Positions 38,974 through 49,194 are shown, numbered from the stretch's first letter. The stretch is 64,000 nt of DNA from an uncultured Pelagibacteraceae bacterium (GCA_902519695.1 CABYKN010000001.1:23129-87128); one strand, 5' to 3'. The notes: generated from the sequence alone by a model not told the origin. A program made the numbers and translations.

Positions 38974-39935
38974 TGACTAATTTAAAATTAATAAACATAA
39001 ACAATCAAATTCAAGATGATAAAAAATTAATCTTACAAGGATTATTAAATAAAAAACAAAAATATTTACTACCTAAATATTTTTATGATGAGAAAGGTTC
39101 AAAGTTATTTAATAAAATTACAAACCTTAAAGAATATTACCCAACAAACAAAGAGTTAGAAATACTAGGTAGTTCACAAAAAGAGATAAGAAAGAAATTA
39201 CCAATCAATTCAACAATTGTAGAATTTGGTAGTGGCTCAAATAAAAAAATTAATAAATTTATAAATTCATTAAGTGAACCCAAAGAATATATTCCTATAG
39301 ATATTAGTAAGGAATATTTGTTTGAAAATGCATCGATAATTGCAAAAAAATTCTCAGATTTAAAGGTAACAGCAATATGTGCCGACTTTAGTCAGACCAA
39401 TAGATTAAATAAAATTTTAAAAAATAAAAAAAAAATAGTCAGTTTTTTTCCAGGATCGACAATAGGAAATTATTTACCCAAAAATGCAAAAAAAATATTA
39501 AAAAATTTTTCAAAAATTATAGGCAAAAATTCTTATTTAGTAATTGGGGTTGATTTAATCAAAAATAAGAAAACTCTTGAAAATGCTTACAACGATAAAT
39601 CGGGAGTTACAGCAAAATTTAATAAAAATATATTAAATGTAGTAAACAAAATTTGTAATTCAAAATTTCAAACTAAAGATTTTGAACATAAAGCATTCTA
39701 CAATTTAAAAAAAAATAGAATTGAAATGCACCTTATTTCGAAAAAAAATTTCACGTTAAAAATTAATAAAAAGAATATTAAATTTACTAAAGATGAAACC
39801 ATTCATACTGAAAATTCTCATAAATATTCAAAAAATAACTTTGTTAAATTAGTTAATAAATCTGGCTTTAAAGTCTTAAAATATTTTACTGATAAAAAAA
39901 ATTATTTTGGAGTTTTTTTATTAAAAGTGAAGTAA
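38973..39935 (+). CDS. egtD: EgtD-like L-histidine N-alpha-methyltransferase (GTG start)
   Basis: LLPKYFYDEKGSKLFNKITNLKEYYPTNKELEIL, VEFGSGSNKKI, FFPGSTIGNY; adjacent to egtB. Confidence 0.88.
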   Translation: MTNLKLININNQIQDDKKLILQGLLNKKQKYLLPKYFYDEKGSKLFNKITNLKEYYPTNKELEILGSSQKEIRKKLPINSTIVEFGSGSNKKINKFINSLSEPKEYIPIDISKEYLFENASIIAKKFSDLKVTAICADFSQTNRLNKILKNKKKIVSFFPGSTIGNYLPKNAKKILKNFSKIIGKNSYLVIGVDLIKNKKTLENAYNDKSGVTAKFNKNILNVVNKICNSKFQTKDFEHKAFYNLKKNRIEMHLISKKNFTLKINKKNIKFTKDETIHTENSHKYSKNNFVKLVNKSGFKVLKYFTDKKNYFGVFLLKVK

Positions 39936-39943
39936 GTTTTATC

Positions 39944-40573
39944 ATGGCGCAAAAAGACGTAGGTAATAAAATTCCCATTTATAAGTTAAAAGACACCGAT
40001 CAAGTAATGAAATATTACGATGAGTGGGGTGATGGTAATAAATATGACAAGGATATGGTCGATTGGAATTACACAGGACCAAAAGAAACAACAAAAGTAT
40101 TTTCAGAATTTCAGAAAAATAAAGATGCAAAAATTTATGATGCTGGTTGTGGTACTGGATTGGTCGGTGTTGAATTAAAAAAACATGGTTTTAAAAATTT
40201 TCATGGGGCAGATCTTTCGAAAAAGTTATTAGAATTGGTACCGAATGATCTTTATGAAGAGCTTGAACAAGTAGACTTGAATAAACCCATTAATAAAAAA
40301 GATGACGAATATGACTCTGTTATGTGCGTTGGTACATTTACTTTTGGACATGTCAAGCCACCAGCTTTGGAGGAATTTATCAGGATTACAAAGAATGATG
40401 GATTTATCTGTTTTACTATAAATGAGGGAATACATGAAGAATATGGTTTTGATAAAAAAATTGAACAACTTAAACAGCAAAATAAATGGAAAGAAATAAA
40501 ATTTTTTAAGTCAGATTACATTGCAAGTAAAGATGTAAATGCTTGGTTAGGGTTATATCAAGTGATAAAGTAA
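39944..40573 (+). CDS. Class I SAM-dependent methyltransferase
   Basis: KIYDAGCGTGLVGVELKKHGFKNFHGADLS. Confidence 0.85.
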   Translation: MAQKDVGNKIPIYKLKDTDQVMKYYDEWGDGNKYDKDMVDWNYTGPKETTKVFSEFQKNKDAKIYDAGCGTGLVGVELKKHGFKNFHGADLSKKLLELVPNDLYEELEQVDLNKPINKKDDEYDSVMCVGTFTFGHVKPPALEEFIRITKNDGFICFTINEGIHEEYGFDKKIEQLKQQNKWKEIKFFKSDYIASKDVNAWLGLYQVIK

Positions 40574-40576
40574 GCC

Positions 40577-41752
40577 ATGTCAGAAATTTACAATATTATA
40601 GATAAACAAAAGTTAGATATTGTATCGAAACCAATTAGTGAAGCTCATGGTTTACCAAATGAATGTTACATCAGTAAAGAATATACTTTAATTGAAAGAA
40701 AAAAATTATTTGAAGATAAGTGGATAGTAATAGGAGTAGGAAGTTCAATTCCAGATGCAGGGGATGTAAAACCAATTGATTTACTTGGAATACCTTTGCT
40801 TATTGTTAGAACAAAAAATAAAGAAATAAAAGTTTTTCATAATATTTGTAGTCATAGAGGAGTTAAATTAGTTAAAGAAGCTGGCAAAATTAGAAATGTT
40901 ATGAGGTGCTCATATCATTCATGGTCATATGACTTAGAGGGAAAATTAATTGCTACACCTCACATAGGAGGCATGAATATTCATCAAACACCTGAATTTG
41001 ATAAATCAAAAAGTAATTTAAAAGAGATAAGATCATATATTTGGTTAGATCTAATTATGATTAATATTAACAACAATGAAATTTCATTTGAGGATTACAT
41101 TAGTCCTTTAAGTGAAAGATGGGAAAAATTTTGGCCTTTGAAAGATAGAGAATTAATTTATCATGCAAATGATTATGGTTATTTTAAATTAGATGCAAAA
41201 TGTAATTGGAAATTTGCAATTGAAAATTATTGTGAGAGCTATCATTTGCCTTGGGTACATCCAGGTTTAAATTCTTATTCAAAATTAGAGGATCACTATC
41301 ATATTCAAGGACTGCCAAATCGTTTCGCTGGACAAGGAACAGTTGTTTACAATCCAAGATTTGAAGGAAATGAAAAGTTTCCTTGTTTCCCTAACTGGCC
41401 GAAAGATAAAGAAAATATAGCTGAGTACGTAGCACTTTTTCCTAACGTAATGTTAGGAATTCACAAAGATCATTATTATGCTTATTGGTTAGAGCCAATC
41501 AATCATGAGTTTACAATTGAACATATGGAAATTTATTATGTAGGAGATGAAGCAGCAAATTCAACAAAATATAAATCCCTAAGACAAAAAAATCACAAAC
41601 AATGGGAAGATATTCAAAAAGAAGATGTAGATATAATTCAAAGTATGCAAATAGGTAGAAACTCTCCAGCTTATAATGGTGGTAATTTTTCTTCAAAGAT
41701 GGACAATCCTACACATCATTTTCATAAGTGGGTTGCTGGTAATTTAATTTAA
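40577..41752 (+). CDS. Rieske non-heme iron oxygenase, alpha subunit
   Basis: Rieske motif CSHRG...CSYHSW; mononuclear iron motif ENYCESYHLPWVHPG. Substrate not predictable by eye. Confidence 0.88.
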   Translation: MSEIYNIIDKQKLDIVSKPISEAHGLPNECYISKEYTLIERKKLFEDKWIVIGVGSSIPDAGDVKPIDLLGIPLLIVRTKNKEIKVFHNICSHRGVKLVKEAGKIRNVMRCSYHSWSYDLEGKLIATPHIGGMNIHQTPEFDKSKSNLKEIRSYIWLDLIMININNNEISFEDYISPLSERWEKFWPLKDRELIYHANDYGYFKLDAKCNWKFAIENYCESYHLPWVHPGLNSYSKLEDHYHIQGLPNRFAGQGTVVYNPRFEGNEKFPCFPNWPKDKENIAEYVALFPNVMLGIHKDHYYAYWLEPINHEFTIEHMEIYYVGDEAANSTKYKSLRQKNHKQWEDIQKEDVDIIQSMQIGRNSPAYNGGNFSSKMDNPTHHFHKWVAGNLI

Positions 41753-41767
41753 AGTTAAAACCTAAAA

Positions 41768-42178
41768 ATGAAAATTATATTAATTATGGGACTTCCAGGC
41801 GCAGGGAAAACTACATTAGCTGATGAACTTGCTCCCTTATTGAATGCAAAAAGATTAAATGCAGATGAAGTAAGAAAAGCTGCAAACGATTGGGATTTTT
41901 CAGAAGAGGGAAGAACAAGACAAGCAAAAAGAATGGCTGACTTTGCATTAAAATTAAAAGATAAAGGAAATTATGTGATTGCGGATTTTATTTGCCCAAC
42001 TCCAAAGGCAAGAAGTTTATTTCCTGCAGATTATGTAGTTTGGGTAGATACTATAAAAGAAGGTAGGTTTGATGACACTAATAAAATGTTTGTTAAACCA
42101 GAAAAATATGATTTTCATGTTACATCGCAAGATGCTAAGTCTTGGGCACCAAAGATTTTAAAGGAGATAAAAAAATGA
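41768..42178 (+). CDS. CysC-like (adenylylsulfate kinase-like) P-loop kinase, short form
   Basis: Walker A GLPGAGKTT; FSEEGRTRQAKRMADFALKLKDKG resembles CysC but protein is only 136 aa. Confidence 0.7.
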   Translation: MKIILIMGLPGAGKTTLADELAPLLNAKRLNADEVRKAANDWDFSEEGRTRQAKRMADFALKLKDKGNYVIADFICPTPKARSLFPADYVVWVDTIKEGRFDDTNKMFVKPEKYDFHVTSQDAKSWAPKILKEIKK

Positions 42179-42549
42179 CGTATCAATGGGACAATAAAAA
42201 ACCAACTGCTCAAATGTTAGGAAGATGGCAACCGTTTCATGATGGTCACTATACTCTATTTAAGGAAATTATAAAAAAAACAGGACAAGTATGTATTCAA
42301 ATTAGAGATGTACAAGGTGTTGATGATAATCCATTTGATTTTGAAACAGTTAAGAAAAATATTGAAGAAAAACTTAATCCAGAGTTTGAGGGCAGGTTCA
42401 AAATTATGCTTGTCCCTAATATTACAAATATTTGCTATGGAAGAGGTGTTGGATATAAAATTGAAGAAATAGTTTTGTCTGAAGAAATCCAAAAAATTTC
42501 AGCAACTAAAATTAGAGCCAAGATGAGAGAAGAAGGTAAATTAAAATAA
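42175..42549 (+). CDS. HIGH-type nucleotidyltransferase (cytidylyl/adenylyltransferase-like)
   Basis: Start moved to ATG at 42175 (ATGA overlap with kinase stop); GRWQPFHDGHYTLF and ISATKIRAKM (ISTxxR-like). Confidence 0.75.
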   Translation: MTYQWDNKKPTAQMLGRWQPFHDGHYTLFKEIIKKTGQVCIQIRDVQGVDDNPFDFETVKKNIEEKLNPEFEGRFKIMLVPNITNICYGRGVGYKIEEIVLSEEIQKISATKIRAKMREEGKLK

Positions 42550-43323
42550 GTGACTGTAAAAATAAATAAAGTATCACCGGGTGTTAAAAGAGTTTTAATT
42601 AATGATCCAAAAACTTATAATTCCTTATCATACAATACTCTTTCGTCTTTATTAAAAGCATTCAAAAAATTAGATAACGATAAAGAAACTAGAGTTATTA
42701 TTTTAGAAGGGGCTGGCAAAGGATTTAGTGCAGGTCACAATTTAAAAGAGGTAAGAGGTATAAAAAATAGATCTAATCATCTAAAACTGTTTAAACTTTG
42801 TTCAAAACTTATGATGCAAATTGTTGAAGGAAACAAACCAGTGATAGCTAAAGTACATGGAGCAGCTTACGCAGCTGGATGTCAATTAGCAGCAAGTTGT
42901 GATCTTGCATATAGTACAAACTCAGCAACATTTGCTACACCTGGAGTAAAAATTGGATTATTTTGCAGTACTCCAATGGTCGCTGTCAGTCGAAAAATCA
43001 GTAGAAAAAGAATGATGGAAATGCTACTTACCGGTGATCCAATTAGTGCAAAATATGCAAAGGAAATTGGATTAATTAATGATCATTACAGTCCAAAAAC
43101 TTTGAATAAAAAAGTTTTAGATATTGCAAAAAAAATATCTTCAAAATCAAATTTAACCATCAAAATAGGTAAAAAAGGTTTTTATAAACAATTAGAAATG
43201 CCATTAGGTAAAGCTTATGATTACACAAGTAAGATGATGACACTTAATATGTCATCTTATGATGCCAAAGAGGGTATTAGTGCTTTTATTGAAAAAAGAA
43301 ATCCAAGTTGGAAAAACAAATAA
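42550..43323 (+). CDS. Enoyl-CoA hydratase/isomerase family protein (GTG start)
   Basis: EGAGKGFSAGHNLKEV, GAAYAAGCQLAASCDLAYSTNSATFATPGVKIGL. Confidence 0.88.
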   Translation: MTVKINKVSPGVKRVLINDPKTYNSLSYNTLSSLLKAFKKLDNDKETRVIILEGAGKGFSAGHNLKEVRGIKNRSNHLKLFKLCSKLMMQIVEGNKPVIAKVHGAAYAAGCQLAASCDLAYSTNSATFATPGVKIGLFCSTPMVAVSRKISRKRMMEMLLTGDPISAKYAKEIGLINDHYSPKTLNKKVLDIAKKISSKSNLTIKIGKKGFYKQLEMPLGKAYDYTSKMMTLNMSSYDAKEGISAFIEKRNPSWKNK

Positions 43324-43383
43324 CCATTAAGTTGAAGTCACTTAAAAAAAAGTTTAAGTTGTAATCAAAGGAGAAAATCAATC

Positions 43384-44736
43384 ATGGATGGATGCTGTGG
43401 TCCTGGATATGCTAGTCCTGTAGAAGCAATAAAAGCGCCAAAAGAAAAGCTTCTATATACAATAGCTATCTACACAGGGACGGGAATACAAAAACCAGAC
43501 TATTTAGCAACTGTCGATGTTGATCCTCAAAGCCCCACATATTCTAAAGTAATTCATAGACTTGAAATGCCAGGTATTGGTGATGAATTGCATCACATGG
43601 GATGGAATGCATGTTCTTCTTGCCATGGTGACTCAAACATGAGCAGAAAATATTTATTAGTTCCAGGTGTTAGATCAAATAATATTTATGTTGTTGATAC
43701 TGCATCCGATCCTAGAGCTCCAAAAATACATAAAGTAGTAGATGGATCTGAAATAAAGAAAAAAACTAATTTATCAGGACCACATACAGTTCATTGCCTA
43801 GGTTCTGAAATTATCATTTCTTTTCTTGGAGACGCTCGAGGAGAAGCACCAGGAGGATATTTACATTTGAATAAAGATTTTGAAATTGTAGGTAGATGGG
43901 AAAATTCAATGGGAGACATACCTTTTAGTTATGACTTCTGGTACCAACCAAGACATAATGTGATGGTTAGTTCTGAATGGGCGGCTCCTAATACTTTTAT
44001 GCCTGGATTTGATTTAGAGGAAGTTGGTCATTTGAAATATGGTAGACGACTTCATGTCTGGGATTTTAAAAAAAAAGAGCCAGTTCAAACAATGTATTTA
44101 GGTGAAGATGGTTTAATACCATTAGAAGTAAAATTTATGCATAATCCCGACAGTAGTCATGGATTTTGCGGTGCAGCGCTAAGCGCAAATGTAATTCATT
44201 TTTGGAAATCAAAAGGGGGAAAATGGGAATGGGAAAAAATAATTGATGTTGAAAATGAACCACATCCTGATTGGCCAATCCCTGTACCTGGAGTTATGTC
44301 AGCGATATTAGTTTCAATGGATGATAAATATCTCTATATAAATAATTGGCTTCATGGAGATATGAGGCAATACGATATTTCAGATCCGCACAAACCTAAA
44401 TTAACTGGTCAAGTTTGGATGGGTGGATTGTTAGGAAAGGCTCCAGAAGTAAACGGTGTCAAAATTGCTGGTGGACCTCAAATGTATCAATTATCCTTAG
44501 ATGGTAAAAGAATGTATGTAACAACATCATTATTTTCTACATGGGATAATCAATTTTATCCTGAAATAAGAAAGCAGGGTGGAGCAATGATTATGATTGA
44601 TTGTGATGTTGAAAATGGTGGGATGAAAATTAATAAAGATTTTATTGTTGATTTTGGTAAAGAACCAAATGGACCTAGTAGGTGCCATGAAAGTAGATAT
44701 CCAGGTGGAGATTGCACAAGCGACATCTGGCTATGA
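43384..44736 (+). CDS. SBP56 family protein (selenium-binding protein / methanethiol oxidase-like)
   Basis: CCGPGYASPVEA, DELHHMGWNACSSCHGD, GPHTVHCLG, SRCHESRYPGGDCTSDIW. Confidence 0.88.
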   Translation: MDGCCGPGYASPVEAIKAPKEKLLYTIAIYTGTGIQKPDYLATVDVDPQSPTYSKVIHRLEMPGIGDELHHMGWNACSSCHGDSNMSRKYLLVPGVRSNNIYVVDTASDPRAPKIHKVVDGSEIKKKTNLSGPHTVHCLGSEIIISFLGDARGEAPGGYLHLNKDFEIVGRWENSMGDIPFSYDFWYQPRHNVMVSSEWAAPNTFMPGFDLEEVGHLKYGRRLHVWDFKKKEPVQTMYLGEDGLIPLEVKFMHNPDSSHGFCGAALSANVIHFWKSKGGKWEWEKIIDVENEPHPDWPIPVPGVMSAILVSMDDKYLYINNWLHGDMRQYDISDPHKPKLTGQVWMGGLLGKAPEVNGVKIAGGPQMYQLSLDGKRMYVTTSLFSTWDNQFYPEIRKQGGAMIMIDCDVENGGMKINKDFIVDFGKEPNGPSRCHESRYPGGDCTSDIWL

Positions 44737-45098
44737 CAAAGATTACAATCTCAAACAGAAATAACAGTGCATTTGAAGTCAGTGGAAAAAAACCTTTATT
44801 AAACGAATTAAGAGATCAAGGTGTCGATCTTCCATACGGATGTCAGTATGGTGGATGTATTACATGTGCAGCTAAACTAATTAATGGAGAAGTAGATCAA
44901 CGTTCTCAAGTTGCTTTAAACAATAGACAAATCAATGATGGATATATTATTTTATGTGTTGCTAAAGCAAAAACAGATTGCACAATTGAGATAGGAGTTG
45001 AAAGTCATGATAAATTGTATCGAAATCCTTTCCTAGATCCTTTAGAACCTCATGAATTAAAAGCAGATATCGCGAGTAAAAAGGAAGAAAAAAAATAA
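44733..45098 (+). CDS. 2Fe-2S plant-type ferredoxin
   Basis: Start moved to ATG at 44733 (ATGA overlap with SBP56 stop); LPYGCQYGGCITCAAKLINGE...ILCVAKA. Confidence 0.85.
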   Translation: MTKITISNRNNSAFEVSGKKPLLNELRDQGVDLPYGCQYGGCITCAAKLINGEVDQRSQVALNNRQINDGYIILCVAKAKTDCTIEIGVESHDKLYRNPFLDPLEPHELKADIASKKEEKK

Positions 45099-45100
45099 AC

Positions 45101-45550
45101 ATGAACCACAACGAACCTTATAGCGCTGAATATTTAAAAGATATTTTAAGCTCAGTTAAGACAATTGCTATGGTTGGTGCTAGCCCAGATAAAACTAAAT
45201 TTAGTTATGGTGTGCTAAGAGTTTTGCATGAAACTGGTTATGACATGATACCTGTAAATCCTAAACCAGGTATAAAGGAAATTAGAAATTTAAAAGTTTA
45301 TCCAAATTTATCTGCTATCGATAGACCTGTTGATATGGTTGAAGTATTTAGAAAATCTGAGGATCTTTATGGAATTGCTGAAGAGGCAATATCAATTGGA
45401 GCAAAAGTATTATGGGGACAAATCGGTGTAATTAATCATGATGCAGCAAAAATTGCTGAAGATGCAGGTTTAAAAGTAGTTATGAATAGATGTCCAAAAA
45501 TTGAACTCTTCAGACCATTTTGGAAACCGCGACTAGATCTTAAAATTTAA
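45101..45550 (+). CDS. CoA-binding domain protein (YccU-like)
   Basis: TIAMVGASPDKTKFSYGVLRVLHETGYDMIPVNP. Confidence 0.85.
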   Translation: MNHNEPYSAEYLKDILSSVKTIAMVGASPDKTKFSYGVLRVLHETGYDMIPVNPKPGIKEIRNLKVYPNLSAIDRPVDMVEVFRKSEDLYGIAEEAISIGAKVLWGQIGVINHDAAKIAEDAGLKVVMNRCPKIELFRPFWKPRLDLKI

Positions 45551-45558
45551 ATCAAATT

Positions 45559-45984
45559 ATGGATACAACACTTTTAGATGAAAAAATAAAAGAACTATAT
45601 TTAAGTTATAGGACGATAGCAATTGTCGGAGCAAGCCCAGACTCAAAAAAAACTTCCAATATAATAATGAAATATTTAAGAAATACAGGTTACAAAGTTT
45701 TTCCCGTTAATCCAGTAACAGATAATAAAATTATACATGGTGAACCAGTTTATAAAAAACTAACGGATATTAAAGATCATGTTGGAATTGTTAATGTTTT
45801 TAGACCTAGTGAGGAGGCTGAGGAAATAGCAAAACAAACAATAGAAATTGGTGCAAATGTATTATGGTTGCAATTAGGAATTCACAACGAAAATGCAGCT
45901 AAATTAGTCTCTCAAAATAAAATTTATTATATCTCTAATAAATGTATTAAAAACGAATACGATAGATTATTCAAAACTATATAA
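45559..45984 (+). CDS. CoA-binding domain protein (YccU-like), tandem paralog
   Basis: TIAIVGASPDSKKTSNIIMKYLRNTGYKVFPVNP. Confidence 0.85.
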   Translation: MDTTLLDEKIKELYLSYRTIAIVGASPDSKKTSNIIMKYLRNTGYKVFPVNPVTDNKIIHGEPVYKKLTDIKDHVGIVNVFRPSEEAEEIAKQTIEIGANVLWLQLGIHNENAAKLVSQNKIYYISNKCIKNEYDRLFKTI

Positions 45985-46050
45985 TATCAAATTATTAAGT
46001 GTGATATTAAGACCTTTTATTTCATTTTAAATTTAAGATAAATTTAAAAT

Positions 46051-46512
46051 ATGAAATTCAAAATTTTATTTTTTTTAATTACATTTTTTTATTTTAATTC
46101 TTCATTTGCCGATGTTTTAAAACCAAGTGTGAATATAGATCCAAAACAAGTTGTTTTAATTCAATTAAAGGCATTAATGAAAAATGACAGTCCATATAAA
46201 GATAGAGGGATTGAGCAAACATGGGAATTTGCACATCCAAATAATCAAAGGATGACAGGTCCATTAGATAGATTTAAAAGAATGTTAAAAGGGGCTTCAT
46301 ACTCGATGCTGATTGATCACAAAGAAAATACAGTAACTGAAATTTACAAATCAAGCACAATGGCAACTTATGAAGTTGTTGTCTTGGATAATGACAAACA
46401 ATATTTTAAATTTAAATGGAAAGTTGAAAAGAATAATAAAGAAGGCAATCTTTTAGATTGCTGGCTAACAACAGCGGTTTCACAACCAATACCAATGGGA
46501 TCATCAATATAA
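46051..46512 (+). CDS. Secreted DUF4864-like protein
   Basis: Signal peptide; DPKQVVLIQLKALMKND...QTWEFAHPNNQRMTGPLDRFKRML. Confidence 0.6.
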   Translation: MKFKILFFLITFFYFNSSFADVLKPSVNIDPKQVVLIQLKALMKNDSPYKDRGIEQTWEFAHPNNQRMTGPLDRFKRMLKGASYSMLIDHKENTVTEIYKSSTMATYEVVVLDNDKQYFKFKWKVEKNNKEGNLLDCWLTTAVSQPIPMGSSI

Positions 46513-46715
46513 TGAAAAAGCCCCCAATGTATATTAGGTACGCAATTCTAATGTTTATATTATGCTTTCCAACAATTTCATCTACTCAACTTGGGTGGTA
46601 TTTTTGGGGAAGTGAAGTTGGGATTAATATTGGCATGGTAGTAGGTACAATTTCCGTTATAGTTGCCGCTTATTTAATGTTCAGAATGGGCTGGCGTGAC
46701 GCAGATGATGAATAA
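46512..46715 (+). CDS. Small two-TM membrane protein
   Basis: Likely start ATG at 46512 (TAATG overlap): MKKPPMYIRYAILMFILCFPTISSTQLGWYFWGSEVGINIGMVVGTISVIVAAYLMF. Confidence 0.6.
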   Translation: MKKPPMYIRYAILMFILCFPTISSTQLGWYFWGSEVGINIGMVVGTISVIVAAYLMFRMGWRDADDE

Positions 46716-46761
46716 TAGAATTTTGTTTCGTTAGTAATTAAAATTTAGTAGGAATCTGAGA

Positions 46762-49194
46762 ATGAAATCCAAAGCAAAAGTTGTTGTAGTTGGTGGTGGA
46801 GTAGTAGGGGTTAGCGCACTCTATCACTTAGCAAAAAAAGGTTGGTCAGATGTTGCTTTAATTGAAAGAAAAGAACTAACATCAGGTTCAACTTGGCATG
46901 CAGCGGGCTTATTACCACTATTTAATATGAGTTATTCTGTAGGACAACTTCATAAGTATGCTGTCAATTTATATAAAACTTTAGAGGAAGAGACAGGTAA
47001 GAATGTAGGTTTCAGCGTTGTATCAAATATTAGATTAGCAAGCACTAAAGATAGAATGGATGAATACTTTCAATACGCAGGTGTTGCTCAAACAATAGGT
47101 GTTGATGTAAAATTTTTAACTCCAGACCAAGTTAAGGAAATCTGGCCATTATGTAATACATCAGATTTAGTAGGTGCAATACAACACCCTGAAGATGGAT
47201 ATATTCAACCAGCAGATTTAACACAAGCTCTTGCTACAGGCGCAAGAAATAGAGGAGCAGAAATTTATAGAAATACAAATGTTGTTGGAATGAAACAAAC
47301 CAAAGATGGTTGGGTTGTTGAAACAGATAAAGGATCTATAGAGTGTGAGCATATTATTTCTTGTTCAGGAAATTTTGCAAGACAAACTGGAAAGATGGTT
47401 GGTTTAGATATTCCAGTAATCCCAGTAGAACATCAATACATTGTTACTGAACCTCATCCAGAAATTCAAAAAAGAAAAAAAGATGGACTACCAGAGATGG
47501 GAGTTTTAAGAGATAGTGATAGCAGATGGTACATGAGAGAAGAAGCAGGTGGATTAATTTTAGGACCATATGAAGATGGAGCACCAGCTTGTTATGTAGA
47601 TGGACCATCAAAAGATTCTGAATATGAATTATTTCAGGAAGATTTGGATAGATTGGCTCCACATATTGAAGGTGCAATACATAGAGTCCCTGCGTTTGGA
47701 GAGGTAGGAGTTAAGAAAGTTTATAACGGTGCAATTTGTTATACACCTGATGGTAACCCAATTGTTGGTCCTGCTTGGGGATTGAAAAATTTTTGGATAA
47801 ATGAAGGTCATAGTTTTGGTATCACTGCAGCAGGTGGAGCAGGATGGCAACTTGCTGAATGGATTGTAGATGGTGAACCCACAATTGATATGCTTGGTGT
47901 TGAACCAAGAAGGTATGGAGATTATTGCTCTAAATCATATTTAAAAGCTAAAAATGAAGAAGCCTACAGTCACGTTTTCATAACTCACTTTCCTGATGAA
48001 GAAAGACCAGCAGCAAGACCATTAAGAACAGCGCCATGTTATGACAGAATGAAAAATTTAGGAGCAGTGTTTGGTCAAAAATTTGGATGGGAACGACCTA
48101 ATTTTTTTGCAACTGATGGAATGGAGCAAAAAGATGATTGGTCATTTAGAAGATCAAAATGGTTCAATGCAATGGAAAAAGAATGCAAAAACGTAAAAGA
48201 AAATGTTGGTCTTTTGGATATGACTGCATTTGCAAAATGTAGAATTAAAGGACCTGGTGCTGAGGAATTTTTAGATAATTTAGTTGCAAACAAATTACCA
48301 AAAAAAGTTGGAAGAATTAATTTATGTCATGCTTTAAATACTAAAGGCGGAGTTCATTCTGAATTTACTATTATGAGAGAGTCACATGATAGCTTTTATT
48401 TAGTATCAGCAGGAGCTTTCCAAAGATTAGATCATGATTGGATTTTAAAATGGATGCCTTCAGACGGTTCAGTGCAGTTTGAAAATTTAACTAATAGTAA
48501 TGGAGTTTTGGTTGTTTCAGGTCCAAAAGCTAGAGAGTTAATGCAAAGAGTTTCAAAAGATGATTTTTCAAATGAAAACTTTAAATGGCTAAGTGCAAAA
48601 ATGGTTGATGTAGGGTACGCACCAGTAAATGCTATGAGAGTTAATTTTGTTGGTGAATTAGGATGGGAACTTCATCATCCAATTGAATATCAAAATCACA
48701 TTTTTGATAAACTTATGGAAGCAGGACAAGATCTTGGACTAAAGCCATATGGTATTAGAGCAATGAATAGTTTGAGAGTAGAAAAATCGTATAAATTGGT
48801 TGGAACAGAACTATCAATAGAATACTCACCTTATGAAAGTGGTCTTGATAGATTTATACATCCTAATAAAGGAAGTTTTATTGGACTTGAAGCATTAAAC
48901 AAGTGGAGAGAAAAAGGTTTTGATAACAAACTTGTTACCTTGGAGGTTCATAATCCAAAAGATGCAGATGTATTAGGCAACAATCCAATTTATGAAAATG
49001 GAAGTGTTATAGGAAGAGCTACAGGAGGAGATTTTGGTTTTAGAATTGGAAAATCATTAGCATTAGGTATGGTTAAACCAGAATTAGCAAATGTTGGACA
49101 AAAACTTAAAATTGAAATATTAGGTGAGAAATATGATGCTACAATTTTAGATGAAAGTCCTTACGATCCAGAAAACAATTTATTAAGAGCTTAA
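46762..49194 (+). CDS. Dimethylglycine/sarcosine dehydrogenase-like FAD-GcvT protein
   Basis: 810 aa; [33 protein letters not shown] (covalent-FAD His motif), C-terminal GcvT domain. Confidence 0.88.
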   Translation: MKSKAKVVVVGGGVVGVSALYHLAKKGWSDVALIERKELTSGSTWHAAGLLPLFNMSYSVGQLHKYAVNLYKTLEEETGKNVGFSVVSNIRLASTKDRMDEYFQYAGVAQTIGVDVKFLTPDQVKEIWPLCNTSDLVGAIQHPEDGYIQPADLTQALATGARNRGAEIYRNTNVVGMKQTKDGWVVETDKGSIECEHIISCSGNFARQTGKMVGLDIPVIPVEHQYIVTEPHPEIQKRKKDGLPEMGVLRDSDSRWYMREEAGGLILGPYEDGAPACYVDGPSKDSEYELFQEDLDRLAPHIEGAIHRVPAFGEVGVKKVYNGAICYTPDGNPIVGPAWGLKNFWINEGHSFGITAAGGAGWQLAEWIVDGEPTIDMLGVEPRRYGDYCSKSYLKAKNEEAYSHVFITHFPDEERPAARPLRTAPCYDRMKNLGAVFGQKFGWERPNFFATDGMEQKDDWSFRRSKWFNAMEKECKNVKENVGLLDMTAFAKCRIKGPGAEEFLDNLVANKLPKKVGRINLCHALNTKGGVHSEFTIMRESHDSFYLVSAGAFQRLDHDWILKWMPSDGSVQFENLTNSNGVLVVSGPKARELMQRVSKDDFSNENFKWLSAKMVDVGYAPVNAMRVNFVGELGWELHHPIEYQNHIFDKLMEAGQDLGLKPYGIRAMNSLRVEKSYKLVGTELSIEYSPYESGLDRFIHPNKGSFIGLEALNKWREKGFDNKLVTLEVHNPKDADVLGNNPIYENGSVIGRATGGDFGFRIGKSLALGMVKPELANVGQKLKIEILGEKYDATILDESPYDPENNLLRA

